Positions 8,395 to 17,765 of a stretch of 64,000 nt of DNA are shown here, in pieces. Under the pieces are notes generated by a model, which was not told the DNA's origin, did no database searches, and was given only the letters and a program-made list of their open reading frames with translations. This DNA is from Chthonomonas sp. UBA2017. GTDB lineage: Bacteria > Armatimonadota > Fimbriimonadia > Fimbriimonadales > Fimbriimonadaceae. Within the stretch, counting starts at the first letter, position 1. Each line of letters opens with the position of its first letter. The position numbers were made by a program, and so were the translations under genes. The stretch lies in the NCBI GenBank assembly GCA_002335425.1, contig DDCB01000044.1, forward strand, positions 18,520 through 82,519, given 5' to 3'.

Positions 8395-9788
8395 CGGCGG
8401 AAAAAGGCCTCGATGAGGAGAGCGCTGGAGAGAATCTGAGATAAACTCGAAAACGTGACCCCTTTGGGTTCGCCAAAGAGCAAGATGTCGCCCGATTTCA
8501 GGAGGGGATTCGCCTCAATTTTGCCGTCTTTTAGGAACTCATCCAGGTTCACTTGTTGGACCGCGTAGGTGCCGTCTGGCCCGGGCCGAGCGATGGCGAC
8601 TCGGCGGAGACTTCCTCGCGATTCGAGCCCGCCCGCCAAGGCCAAGGCGTCTGCGACGCGAAGGGTTTGTCCGAGCGGGATCGGGACGCGCCCGGGCTTT
8701 TGGACGGTGCCGAGCACGAGTACTGCGTCTTCGTTGGGTCGCACGTAGATGACGTCTCCGTCTTCAAGAGGGGGCGGGGCGATCGAGGAGTCGAGAATCG
8801 ACTGAGACGCATCCACGACCCGGGCTTGGCCCCGTCGAATCACGACTACCGACCGGATGGAACCCTCTGGAAGGACCCCTTCGGCCGCAGCCAAGGCCCC
8901 CAACACGCCGAGCTTTTGACGAACAACGAACTCGCCTGGCTTTTGAACAAATCCCAGAACGGAGACCCGGGCCGTCGGTTGAGCGGCGAGGGTGATGGTA
9001 TCTCCCGCTTCGAGAACGATCGGCAATGAATCAGGGCTGGGGCGAAGGGCGTATTCAGAGACCGAGGGCCCTCGGCGAAGAAGGACAACATAATCGCCGT
9101 CGGCCCGGGCCTCGCTCTCGGATGAACCCGAGGCCGCCAGGCCGCCCGCTTGAGCGATGGCTTGATAAAGATCGGTGCCCACGGGGACCCGCAGCAGACC
9201 GGGCCGGGTAGCCGAACCGAGAACCCATATCTTGATTTCGGGCTTTCGAACCAGGGTGACCACGTCGTCGCGCTCCAACGGCTCATCGGCAATTTGTCCG
9301 GCGAGGAGCCGAGCGAGATCGATTTCTTGGACGGAGCCTTGACGCAGAAGCTGAATTTGGTACTCATCACGGGGTTCGGCGAGCGGACCGCTGGAACTGA
9401 GCACCTGACGTAGAGTCAGGCCTGGGACCCACGCGACCGGTCCGGCGCTCCGTTCGGAAAACCCGACAACATAGACGAGGGCCGGTCGGAGCGACTTGAG
9501 CGTGACCCGAACCCGGGGCTGGCGCAAGACCGGGGCGAGAGCCTGAACCACGGCGGATTCGACTTGCGAGAGGGTTTTCCCGGCGGCGACCACTTGGCCA
9601 AAGCCTTTGCCTCGAAGGGTGCCGTCGTGCAAGACGGGAAAGTCTCCGCTCCACTCTTCGGCATTGATAATGGCGATGTGGACCACGTCCCCGACGGCTA
9701 GTGTCTGAGCTGTCGCCGGGGTCTGGGCAGAGGCCAGGGAAAGGAGCCACCCCACGAGTCCGAAAATCCAAATCCAGCGCGCGTTCAC
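8391..9788 (-). CDS. Polysaccharide biosynthesis/export protein with repeated SLBB domains
   Basis: 465 residues with a GTG start at 9788 and a signal peptide ending near LASAQ. An N-terminal Poly_export (Wza-type) domain is seen at ~28-100 (AVGDVVHIAIINAEEW, TLRGKGFGQVVAAGKTLSQVE). At least three SLBB modules follow, each with a VLGxxxxPG core: WVLGSATRPG, SVLGFVQKPG and LVLGTVQKPG. Such proteins form the periplasmic/outer-membrane channel for exopolysaccharide. No lipobox Cys is visible, and the C-terminus (SSALLIEAFFRR) is an amphipathic helix that could cross the outer membrane. No polymerase or glycosyltransferase genes adjoin it. It is the first gene of an operon with nfo. Confidence 0.86.
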   Translation of the reverse strand: MNARWIWIFGLVGWLLSLASAQTPATAQTLAVGDVVHIAIINAEEWSGDFPVLHDGTLRGKGFGQVVAAGKTLSQVESAVVQALAPVLRQPRVRVTLKSLRPALVYVVGFSERSAGPVAWVPGLTLRQVLSSSGPLAEPRDEYQIQLLRQGSVQEIDLARLLAGQIADEPLERDDVVTLVRKPEIKIWVLGSATRPGLLRVPVGTDLYQAIAQAGGLAASGSSESEARADGDYVVLLRRGPSVSEYALRPSPDSLPIVLEAGDTITLAAQPTARVSVLGFVQKPGEFVVRQKLGVLGALAAAEGVLPEGSIRSVVVIRRGQARVVDASQSILDSSIAPPPLEDGDVIYVRPNEDAVLVLGTVQKPGRVPIPLGQTLRVADALALAGGLESRGSLRRVAIARPGPDGTYAVQQVNLDEFLKDGKIEANPLLKSGDILLFGEPKGVTFSSLSQILSSALLIEAFFRR

Positions 9789-9902
9789 AGTTGAGTTTCA
9801 GACGATGCGGGCTCGTCGAAAGAACGGGGTCGAGCTCGACAATTTTTAAGAGCTCCTTAATTAACCCCGGCTTAATGCCGATTCCCGCCAGAATTCCCGA
9901 AT

Positions 9903-10775
9903 ATGACGAGACCTCCCCGGAAATCGGCGTTTACCTTGATCGAATTACTGGTGGTGATTGCGATCATTGCGATCCTCGCGGCCATTCTGTTTCCGGTGTT
10001 TGCGCGCGCCAAAGCAGCGGCCCAGCAGACGGCTTGCCTGAACAATCTGAAGCAGCTCGGGGCGGCGATGATGCTGTACGTCACGGACAACAACGAGCAC
10101 TTTCCCTCGGACGGAACGGACGAAGCGGATTGGGGGAAGGACTACTGGCCGTTCTTGATCGCTCGCTATGTCGGAACCAAGGCGCCAAACAACATCCAGC
10201 GAGGGGCCGGCGGGAACGTCTTTCACTGCGCGATGAACCCGGCTCGGCAAGTGGTTTCGGACGATTATGACAACAAGTACGGACTCGATGGGGAGTTTCC
10301 GGCGACGGCTTGGGGATTGCAACGGTCTCCGGACGGTGCTTTTCGGTTCTTTAGTAGCTATGCGATCAATGAGCATCTTTGCGACCAGGCTGGGACCTCG
10401 GTGGGAGCCGTCATTTCGGGAGACAAAGAAGGCCCCCAGTTTGCTCGATGGGAAGTTCCGGCCAAGAACTTTATGTTCCTCGAAGGGAGCAAGACCGAGC
10501 TCGAAGGGGATGAATTGATCTCGGGGTCGGTGGGTGCCGACAAGAGCTCTTGGCGGCCCAACTTGTGGCAAGGCATCAGCTTCCCGCACAACAACGGCCT
10601 CAACATTGTTTATCTCGACACCAGTGCGCGGTGGAAGCGCGTCGTGTTCAAGAACAACGATTTCACAGTTCGGACAAACTGGGTGTTTCCTCCGGGGTCG
10701 AACTCAGGGGGTCTCAACGACTGCGGGCCATGGACGGCCCCAGCATACGACGACGAAAACTGTCCCCCGCACTAG
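9903..10775 (+). CDS. Prepilin-like protein with N-terminal cleavage/methylation motif (DUF1559-like)
   Basis: 290 residues. A type IV prepilin N-terminus is clear: basic leader MTRPPRKSA, then FTLIELLVVIAIIAILAAIL, with Glu5 of the mature protein present. The residue before the cleavage site is Ala rather than the usual Gly, which prepilin peptidases sometimes accept. The remainder (LNNLKQLGAAMMLYVTDNNEHFP and, near the end, a LDTSARWKRV segment) matches the H-x9-DG/DUF1559-like proteins that occur in large numbers in Planctomycetota and Armatimonadota. It is probably a pseudopilin or surface-exposed minor pilin. It stands alone between divergent and downstream genes; its export machinery may include PilC at 36.8-38.0 kb. 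Confidence 0.85.
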   Translation: MTRPPRKSAFTLIELLVVIAIIAILAAILFPVFARAKAAAQQTACLNNLKQLGAAMMLYVTDNNEHFPSDGTDEADWGKDYWPFLIARYVGTKAPNNIQRGAGGNVFHCAMNPARQVVSDDYDNKYGLDGEFPATAWGLQRSPDGAFRFFSSYAINEHLCDQAGTSVGAVISGDKEGPQFARWEVPAKNFMFLEGSKTELEGDELISGSVGADKSSWRPNLWQGISFPHNNGLNIVYLDTSARWKRVVFKNNDFTVRTNWVFPPGSNSGGLNDCGPWTAPAYDDENCPPH

Positions 10776-10841
10776 GCGTCGCGCGGTCGTTGATCTCATC
10801 CGGTATTCTCGTCGGGCAAATCCCCTCCGAGCCGATGCGTT

Positions 10842-12869
10842 ATGTCCGACACTCTCGATACTCTGCTTTCTGAATCTCGTCACTTTCCGCCGTCCGCCGA
10901 GTTCACGTCTTCGGCAAGAGTGAGTGATCCTGACATCTATGACCAGGCTCTCGCGGACTCCTTGGCCTATTGGGAAGGGTGGGCGAAGAAGCTCGACTGG
11001 TTCGAGCCTTGGCAAGAGGTCCTGCATTGGGAACTTCCGCACGCCCAGTGGTTCGTCGGGGGCAAGCTGAACGCCTGCTACAACTGTGTGGACCGCCATG
11101 TCGTTCAAGGGCGAGGGGACCGAGTCGCCATCGTCTGGGAAGGGGAACCCGGCGACGTTCAAACGATCACGTACGCCGAACTCCAAAAGTCGGTGGCCCA
11201 GATTGCCAACGCGCTGAAGCAGCTCGGTGTGAGGAAAGGCGACCGAGTTTGCATCTACATGCCGATGGTGCCGGAGCTTGCGATGACGATGCTCGCGTGC
11301 GCCCGAATGGGAGCGGCCCACAGCGTCGTTTTTGGCGGATTTAGCGCTGAGTCTCTGCAAGAACGCACGAACGATGCCCAGGCGAAGGTAATCGTCACCG
11401 CGGATGGGGGTTGGCGTCGCGGCGGCATCGTCCCCCTGAAAGCGATTACCGACCAGGCACTCCGGTTGGGCTGCCCAAGCGTTCAGCACGTGCTGATGCT
11501 GGAGCGAGCCGGACCCGAGGGCACCTGGACGCAAGGGCTTGCGACTCCCAGTTATGATCGAGGCGAGTGGGTCGAAGGCCGAGACGTCGCTTGGCGAGAG
11601 ATCGTGCCCACCCAATCGACGGAGTGCCCTTGTGAGCCGATGGACAGCGAAGACTTGCTCTTCATTCTCTATACGAGCGGGTCGACGGGCAAGCCCAAAG
11701 GCATCGTTCACACGACCGGCGGTTACTTGACCGGCGTCTATGCGACCACTCAGTGGGTCTTTGATCTTCAAGATTCCGATCTCTTTTGGTGCACCGCTGA
11801 TTGCGGGTGGGTGACCGGGCATAGCTATGTGGTGTACGGGCCGCTCGCGAATGCGGCGAAGATCTTGATGTACGAAGGCGCTCCGGATACGCCGTCCAAG
11901 GATCGGTTTTGGAAGATCATCGAAAAGCACCAGGTGACCATTCTCTACACCGCGCCGACGGCCATACGAACGTTTATGAAGTGGGGAGAAGAGTGGCCGC
12001 AGGGATGCAATCTGAGCAGCCTTCGACTCTTGGGTTCAGTCGGAGAACCGATCAACCCCGAAGCTTGGATCTGGTACCACGAGAATATCGGGCGGGGACG
12101 TTGTCCGATCGTGGATACTTGGTGGCAGACTGAAACGGGACATATTATGATCAGCCCGTTGCCGGGGATCACCACGACCAAACCGGGGTCGGCGACTCGA
12201 CCTTTTCCGGGCATCGAGGCTGTGATCGTGGACGAGCAAGGGGTCGACCTTTCGACTCAGCACCTCGCCGAGGTTCGAGCAGGCACGGCGACGGGAGATT
12301 GCGGCGGCATTTTGGCGATCAAGCGACCCTGGCCCGGGATGCTACGCGGGATTTTTGGCGATCCTGAGCGCTACAAGGCGACGTACTGGTCGCGCTTTGA
12401 CGGGATGTACTTCCCCGGCGACGGGGCGAAGCTGGATTCCGAAGGTTATTTTTGGCTCTTGGGCCGGGTGGATGACATCATGCTGGTGGCGGGTCACAAC
12501 ATCAGCACGATGGAGGTCGAGTCGGCCCTCGTGGATCATCCGGCGGTGGCGGAGGCGGCGGTCATCGGCAAGCAAGACGCGATCAAGGGGCAGGGAATCG
12601 CTGCCTTTGTGATTATCAAAGCTGACGTCGAGTCTCAAGATGGATTGGTCGAGGAGCTCCGGAAGCACGTCGCCGCAAAAATCGGTGCGATTGCTCGGCC
12701 CGATGTGATCTATTTGTGTGCGGACTTGCCCAAAACTCGCTCAGGAAAGATCATGCGTCGACTCCTGCGCGATGTTGCAGAAGGGCGAGCGCTCGGCGAC
12801 ACCACGACCTTGGCGGATGCGAGCGTCGTGGCGTCTCTGAAAGAGCAGTACGAAAGCCTGGAGGGTTAG
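10842..12869 (+). CDS. acsA: Acetyl-coenzyme A synthetase
   Basis: 675 residues, typical of AMP-forming acetyl-CoA synthetase (acetate + ATP + CoA to acetyl-CoA). Motifs: the N-terminal WFVGGKLNACYNCVDRHV, the P-loop TSGSTGKPKGIVHTTGGYL, the WCTADCGWVTGHSYVVYGPL substrate region, DTWWQTETGHIMISPLPG and the C-terminal PKTRSGKIMRRLL with the Lys that protein acetylation usually controls. A TATTCT hexamer lies 37 nt before the ATG. The stop (TAG 12867-12869) interlocks with the glgA stop on the other strand. Confidence 0.96.
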   Translation: MSDTLDTLLSESRHFPPSAEFTSSARVSDPDIYDQALADSLAYWEGWAKKLDWFEPWQEVLHWELPHAQWFVGGKLNACYNCVDRHVVQGRGDRVAIVWEGEPGDVQTITYAELQKSVAQIANALKQLGVRKGDRVCIYMPMVPELAMTMLACARMGAAHSVVFGGFSAESLQERTNDAQAKVIVTADGGWRRGGIVPLKAITDQALRLGCPSVQHVLMLERAGPEGTWTQGLATPSYDRGEWVEGRDVAWREIVPTQSTECPCEPMDSEDLLFILYTSGSTGKPKGIVHTTGGYLTGVYATTQWVFDLQDSDLFWCTADCGWVTGHSYVVYGPLANAAKILMYEGAPDTPSKDRFWKIIEKHQVTILYTAPTAIRTFMKWGEEWPQGCNLSSLRLLGSVGEPINPEAWIWYHENIGRGRCPIVDTWWQTETGHIMISPLPGITTTKPGSATRPFPGIEAVIVDEQGVDLSTQHLAEVRAGTATGDCGGILAIKRPWPGMLRGIFGDPERYKATYWSRFDGMYFPGDGAKLDSEGYFWLLGRVDDIMLVAGHNISTMEVESALVDHPAVAEAAVIGKQDAIKGQGIAAFVIIKADVESQDGLVEELRKHVAAKIGAIARPDVIYLCADLPKTRSGKIMRRLLRDVAEGRALGDTTTLADASVVASLKEQYESLEG

Positions 12870-14320
12870 CCGACCGACACGGCGGCCGGTTTTCGCCGAG
12901 CTTGGCGGGCCTTTTCGTAGAGGTCTTCGTAGGCGGCGGCGCTCCGCGTCCAGCTAAAGTCGTCGGTCATGGCCGTTCGCACCATCTCGGACCATCGGCT
13001 CGAATTCTGATAGGTCTGGACCGCATGGGCGCAGGCGATCATCAAGTCTCCGGTCGATTTGGCTTCGAAGACGAACCCGTTCCGGTCATGCTGAACCGAG
13101 TCGGCGAGTCCGCCGGTTTTTCGGACGATGGGGAGCGTCCCGTAGTGCATGGCGATCATCTGCCCCAGACCGCACGGCTCAAAGGCGCTGGGCATCAAGA
13201 ATGCATCCGAGCCTGCATAGATGCGGTGAGCGAGCTCCTCGTCGAAGCGATCTGCCAGGACGACCCTGCCAGGGAATTTCTGGGCGAGTTCTTGGAAAGC
13301 GGCGGTGATGCTCAAATCGCCATGCCCGAGGACGACCAACGTCATCGGCAGATTGACTAGATGTTCGGCTGCGCGGGCGATCAGGTCAAACCCTTTTTGC
13401 TCGCTGAGGCGACTGACCATCCCGACGATCGGCGCTCGATCAGGCACCTTGAGATCAAATTCTTGAATCAGCCATTCGCGACACTTTGTCTTCCCTTTGA
13501 GGTTATCAGCCGAGTAGTGCGAAGTCAGGTGAGGGTCTGTCTCGGGATTCCAGTAATCGTAACTGATCCCATTGAGGATGCCTCGGAGGCGACCTTCCTC
13601 GGCCAGAAAACGCATCGGCCCATCAAGCCGGCAACCATATTCGGCGGTCTGAATCTCTCGGGCGTAGGTGGGTGAAACGGTGTTCACCTGGTCGCTGTAG
13701 ATCGCTCCGGCTTTCAGGAAGTTGACCGCGCCAAAGGTCTCCAGCTGATGATAGTTGAAGAGCGCTTGCGGGAGGCCGACGGCGTCCAGAGTGTCGGGTC
13801 CAAACTCGCCTTGATAGGCAAGGTTATGGATGGTGAAAACGCATCCCGTCGAGTCCCACGCAGGGCCCCCTTGCTCACGAATCAGAACGGGGAAGAAACC
13901 GGTGTGCCAGTCGTTCGCGTGGACAAGGTCCGGAATCCAGCCCTCTTCCTCGCAAACTCTCATCGCCGCTCGGGCGAGAAAGAGGTAGGCGTCTCGGCCG
14001 GGCGAGTAGAGTTGGGCGCTGTTGACACATCGGTCGAAGTGCCCAGAGCCGCCCAGGAGCCAATGCTCGACTCCGTTCGCAGTCATGGTCCAAAGTTCGC
14101 CGGTCTGATCGAATCCGGGGCGGATCGGCACCCGAATGCTTGGCTTGTGAAGTCTCGCCGCCCACTTGGGCTCTTGGGTGATCATCGGATAGGCGGGCGT
14201 CACGACTCGGACCTCATGGCCCCGAGCCGCGAGGGCGGCGGGCAAGGAGCCCGCAACGTCTGCAAGCCCGCCGACTTTCGCCATGGGCGTGACTTCAACC
14301 GAAACAAAGAGAATTCGCAC
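12866..14320 (-). CDS. glgA: Glycogen (starch) synthase, ADP-glucose type
   Basis: 484 residues, GT5 family. It extends alpha-1,4-glucan from ADP-glucose. Seen: the N-terminal VEVTPMAKVGGLADV with the substrate-binding Lys15, HANDWHTGFFP, TIHNLAYQGEF, NTVSPTYAREIQT and the C-terminal E-x7-E region PSAFEPCGLGQMIAMHYGTLPIVRKTGGLADSV (in part). The start is GTG at 14320. It is convergent with acsA, with a 4-bp overlap at the stops, and divergent from uvrB. No other glycogen gene lies nearby. Confidence 0.95.
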   Translation of the reverse strand: MRILFVSVEVTPMAKVGGLADVAGSLPAALAARGHEVRVVTPAYPMITQEPKWAARLHKPSIRVPIRPGFDQTGELWTMTANGVEHWLLGGSGHFDRCVNSAQLYSPGRDAYLFLARAAMRVCEEEGWIPDLVHANDWHTGFFPVLIREQGGPAWDSTGCVFTIHNLAYQGEFGPDTLDAVGLPQALFNYHQLETFGAVNFLKAGAIYSDQVNTVSPTYAREIQTAEYGCRLDGPMRFLAEEGRLRGILNGISYDYWNPETDPHLTSHYSADNLKGKTKCREWLIQEFDLKVPDRAPIVGMVSRLSEQKGFDLIARAAEHLVNLPMTLVVLGHGDLSITAAFQELAQKFPGRVVLADRFDEELAHRIYAGSDAFLMPSAFEPCGLGQMIAMHYGTLPIVRKTGGLADSVQHDRNGFVFEAKSTGDLMIACAHAVQTYQNSSRWSEMVRTAMTDDFSWTRSAAAYEDLYEKARQARRKPAAVSVG

Positions 14321-14481
14321 GAAAATTGAGTCCTTGGGGGGATGACCAACGCCCCATCTCTAGCCATTGGTCCCGCGATACGATACCTGAAGGGTCGCGG
14401 ACTGAATTCCGGTTTTCTTGCCTGGGGCCCAAAATCGGCGGCAGAATCGGGGGACCGAAGAGTAGGATGGAGAAGAAGCCC

Positions 14482-16566
14482 ATGATCGTTCAATTCGAAA
14501 ATCCGTTCGAAATCGCCGCCGATTTTCAGCCCAAGGGGGATCAAGAGTCGGCCATTGCCGGGCTGTTGGACGGCTTGGAGACTGGGTACCGGTTCCAGAC
14601 CTTGCTGGGCGCGACCGGCACCGGAAAGACCTTCACGATGGCGAGTGTGATCGCCCGGGCTCAGCGGCCAGCGCTGGTGATCGCCCACAACAAGACGTTG
14701 GCGGCTCAGCTTTGTCAGGAGTTTCGGGCCTTCTTTCCGGTGAATTCGGTTCAGTACTTCATCAGCTATTACGACTATTACCAGCCGGAGGCGTACGTCC
14801 CGCAATCGGATCTTTATATCGAAAAGGATTCGAGCGTGAATGAGGAGATCGAGCGACTTCGTCACGCGGCGACCCAGGCGCTTTTGGAGCGGCGCGACGT
14901 CGTGGTGGTCGCCTCGGTGAGCTGCATCTACGGTCTCGGGTCTCCGGACACCTACGCAGAGAACGTCATTACCTTTGAAAAAGACGTCCCGCTGGACCTG
15001 GAGCAGGCATTGCAACAGCTCATCCGGATGCAATTCACCCGCAACGATATGGTGCTGGATCGCGGGACGTTTCGCGTGCGCGGAGATACGTTAGAAATTC
15101 AACCCAAGGACGAAGAGATCGTCACGCGAGTGGAGTTCTTTGGTGATGTCGTCGAGCGGATTCGACTTTTTGATCCCCTGACTCAGGAGGTGCTTGATGA
15201 ACCAACGAAAATTAGCATTTTTCCTGCGACGCACTATGTCACTCCGTGGGAAAGACTCGAAGGCGTCATTGAGCTGATCGAAGAAGAAACTAAGCAACAA
15301 GTTGAGTATTTTATCTCGCAGAACAAGCTCCTCGAAGCGCAAAGGTTGCGACAGCGAGTGGACTTTGATTTGGAAATGATGCGCGAGCTGGGGTATTGCA
15401 ATGGGATTGAAAACTATTCCAGGTACTTCGATGGACGTGCGCCGGGGACGGCCCCCTATACATTGCTCGACTTTTTGCCAAGTCATGCGATTGTCTTTGT
15501 CGACGAAAGTCACGTCACGTTGCCACAGGTTCGAGCGATGTACAACGGAGATCGGCAGCGAAAATCAGTGCTCGTCGATTACGGATTTCGCTTGCCCAGC
15601 GCGCTGGATAATCGCCCGCTCAAGTTCGACGAATTCCTTCAGCGGGTGCCTCAAGTCGTGTTCGTGAGTGCAACTCCGGGTCCTTTTGAAAAGGAGAATC
15701 AAGCTCAAGAGGTCCAGCAAATCATTCGCCCCACGTATCTGCTCGATCCGGAGATCGATGTTCGCCCGACCCATGGTCAGATCGATGACCTGATCGGAGA
15801 GATCAGCCAGCGCGTGGCCAAAGGCCAGAGAACTTTGGTGACTACCTTAACCAAAAAGATGGCCGAGGATCTGACATCGTATCTTCAAGATCTCAACATC
15901 AAAGTTCAGTACATTCATAGCAATGTTCACTCGTTGGAACGGCCCGAAATTCTTCGAGATCTGCGATTGGGTGTTTACGACGTTGTCGTCGGAGTGAATT
16001 TGCTGCGAGAAGGTCTCGATCTGCCGGAAGTGACTCTCGTTGCGATCCTGGATGCGGATAAAGAAGGATTTCTCCGGTCGGAAACATCGCTCGTTCAGAC
16101 GATTGGCCGCGCCGCACGAAATGTCGAAGGTCGCGTCATTATGTATGCCGATACGATGACGAAGTCGATGCGAAATGCCATCGATGAAACGCAGCGCCGG
16201 CGAAAGATCCAGGCCGAATACAATGCGCGAAACGGAGTCGAGCCGACCACGGTTAAGAAAGAGGTTCGCGAGACCGTCCGCGCCTATGACGCCGTGGCGG
16301 AGATTATTGCGCAGTACTCTTCGGAGACCGCTGAAAAGCTTGACGCTGACGGCCAATCGCTTCGCCTGGAGGACATTCCGGTGCTGATCACGGCTCTGGA
16401 GAAAAAGATGAAAGACCTGGCCAAGGCGATGGAGTTCGAAAAAGCGGCAGAAGTACGCGACGAAATTGCCGATCTCAGGAAGTTACTCGGCACCGGGGAA
16501 GGCCAACTTGGTCGCGAAAAAAGAAAGAGGCCGCGAATGACAGGCCGTCCTGGCCGCCCGTCTTGA
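14482..16566 (+). CDS. uvrB: Excinuclease ABC subunit B
   Basis: 694 residues from the ATG at 14482, which has GGAG 9 nt upstream; an ATG at 14467 is an alternative giving five more residues. UvrB is the damage-verifying helicase of nucleotide excision repair. Present: Walker A GATGTGKTF, the beta-hairpin YYDYYQPEAYVPQSDLYIE, DEAD-like VDESHV, FVSATPGPFE, motif VI IGRAARNVEGR and a C-terminal UVR coiled-coil (LEKKMKDLAKAMEFEKAAEVRD in part), followed by a basic tail. A TAGGAT hexamer at 14463-14468 would give a very short leader for the 14482 start. Divergent from glgA. Confidence 0.96.
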   Translation: MIVQFENPFEIAADFQPKGDQESAIAGLLDGLETGYRFQTLLGATGTGKTFTMASVIARAQRPALVIAHNKTLAAQLCQEFRAFFPVNSVQYFISYYDYYQPEAYVPQSDLYIEKDSSVNEEIERLRHAATQALLERRDVVVVASVSCIYGLGSPDTYAENVITFEKDVPLDLEQALQQLIRMQFTRNDMVLDRGTFRVRGDTLEIQPKDEEIVTRVEFFGDVVERIRLFDPLTQEVLDEPTKISIFPATHYVTPWERLEGVIELIEEETKQQVEYFISQNKLLEAQRLRQRVDFDLEMMRELGYCNGIENYSRYFDGRAPGTAPYTLLDFLPSHAIVFVDESHVTLPQVRAMYNGDRQRKSVLVDYGFRLPSALDNRPLKFDEFLQRVPQVVFVSATPGPFEKENQAQEVQQIIRPTYLLDPEIDVRPTHGQIDDLIGEISQRVAKGQRTLVTTLTKKMAEDLTSYLQDLNIKVQYIHSNVHSLERPEILRDLRLGVYDVVVGVNLLREGLDLPEVTLVAILDADKEGFLRSETSLVQTIGRAARNVEGRVIMYADTMTKSMRNAIDETQRRRKIQAEYNARNGVEPTTVKKEVRETVRAYDAVAEIIAQYSSETAEKLDADGQSLRLEDIPVLITALEKKMKDLAKAMEFEKAAEVRDEIADLRKLLGTGEGQLGREKRKRPRMTGRPGRPS

Positions 16567-16683
16567 GAAAGACGTTTTGAGCCTGAATTGCCCCAAAACC
16601 TAAAGAACTGCTGATCTGCAACCGACACAGAAAACAGGTACGACCGTAGTTTTCGGGGTGCCGTTTGAGGAGAAGCAAACTTT

Positions 16684-17697
16684 ATGGCTAAAGCTAATTT
16701 GTCTGTTCTGTTCCTTGACCTTCGAGGCAAGGCTGGCAACGTCGTCTTCCGAAAGACGAAAGACGGCATCATCGTTGCGCCACGTTCGCGCAACAACAAC
16801 CCGCAAACCGCCGCACAACAAGCCGTTCGATCGGCCTTTACGTCGGCCACTCGCCAATGGCGCAACCTCACCCCAGCTCAAGTTCAAGCTTGGGAGAACT
16901 GGGCCAACAACAGCTCGTTCAACTTCGATTCCGCCTTCACTGCATGGATGCAACTCGCCACGAAGTGGATTTTGGCCAACGGCGGCAACGGATTTGCCCC
17001 GACGACGCCTCCGTCCAATGAATTCTGGGGTGACAATCTTGAAGTCAGCGTGACCGTGAAAACCGGCCAACTCGTCTTCAGCGCCAATCGACCGAATTCG
17101 TCGAACGTTGTGACCGAGATCCTCTGGCAACCGCTTTCCAGCCAAAATCGAAAGCCGCAAAGCCGAGCTTTCCGAACGGCGAACTACTTCTCGTTCCGAA
17201 CCGGCCAGATGAGCTGGAGCTTCTCGGTGCCTGCAGGCTGGTATGCCGCTGGCTATCGATTCGTGAATAAGACGACTGGCCAAGTTTCGGGCTTCTTCCC
17301 GATCACCGTCCCCGGACCCGTCGCGTTCTCGGTCACCACTCCGAGCAACAACTCCAACTCTACATCGAGCACGACTCGACGCAACAACAAGGCGCGAACA
17401 ACGAGCCGAAAGTCCAGCACCAAGCGAACTGCCACGCGAGCCACCTCGACGAAGCAAACCGCGACCTGGAAGAACAACACTTCGAACACCTCCACGACGT
17501 CGAACTCGAGCAACAATTCGAACTCGAATTCGACCGTGAACAAGTTCACGAAGACGAACCGAAAGAGCTCGACTTCTTCGAACTCGACCCCGTCGAACTC
17601 GACTCGGTCGACCAAGTCGGTCAAGACGACGTCGAACCCGACCTCGAAGACTTCGACCTCCACCAAGACGAGCAACTTCAAGAAGAAGGCTGCCTAA
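16684..17697 (+). CDS. Two-part protein of unknown function: GKxGN-type N-terminal domain and basic S/T/N/K-rich tail
   Basis: 337 residues, function not recognised. Residues 1-~100 contain LRGKAGNVVFRKTKDGIIV and NNPQTAAQQAVRSAF...WRNLTPAQVQAWENWA, a pattern I associate with uncharacterised proteins of Armatimonadota/Bacteroidota (DUF6266-like). Residues ~105-220 look like a beta-sandwich. From ~222 to the end the protein is a low-complexity tail of Ser, Thr, Asn, Lys and Arg with no acidic residues, ending FKKKAA, reminiscent of histone-H1-like tails. There is no signal peptide. The tail is built on TCGAAC/ACGTCG-type hexamers. SD-like GAGGAG lies 12-17 nt before the ATG. A strong bidirectional terminator follows, consistent with a highly expressed single gene. 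A nucleoid or nucleic-acid-binding role is speculation. Confidence 0.75.
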   Translation: MAKANLSVLFLDLRGKAGNVVFRKTKDGIIVAPRSRNNNPQTAAQQAVRSAFTSATRQWRNLTPAQVQAWENWANNSSFNFDSAFTAWMQLATKWILANGGNGFAPTTPPSNEFWGDNLEVSVTVKTGQLVFSANRPNSSNVVTEILWQPLSSQNRKPQSRAFRTANYFSFRTGQMSWSFSVPAGWYAAGYRFVNKTTGQVSGFFPITVPGPVAFSVTTPSNNSNSTSSTTRRNNKARTTSRKSSTKRTATRATSTKQTATWKNNTSNTSTTSNSSNNSNSNSTVNKFTKTNRKSSTSSNSTPSNSTRSTKSVKTTSNPTSKTSTSTKTSNFKKKAA

Positions 17698-17722
17698 CGT
17701 CGCTGCGCCATGTTGCGCAAAA

Positions 17723-17765
17723 AAGCCCCGGGTCCTCTTCAGGTGCCCGGGGCTTCTCTGTTTTT
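17723..17765. terminator. Strong bidirectional intrinsic terminator
   Basis: 10-bp GC-rich stem (17723-17732 with 17746-17755) enclosing a smaller CCT/AGG extension, followed by T5 on the plus strand at 17761-17765. On the minus strand the stem is followed by a run of T's complementary to 17719-17724. It serves the S/T/N/K-tail gene and, from the other side, msrB. Confidence 0.9.

Noticed and set aside
17253..17681. Minus-strand frame rich in Val/Glu/Phe opposite the S/T/N/K tail
   Set aside because: It is the reverse reading of the low-complexity tail codons; no independent signals.
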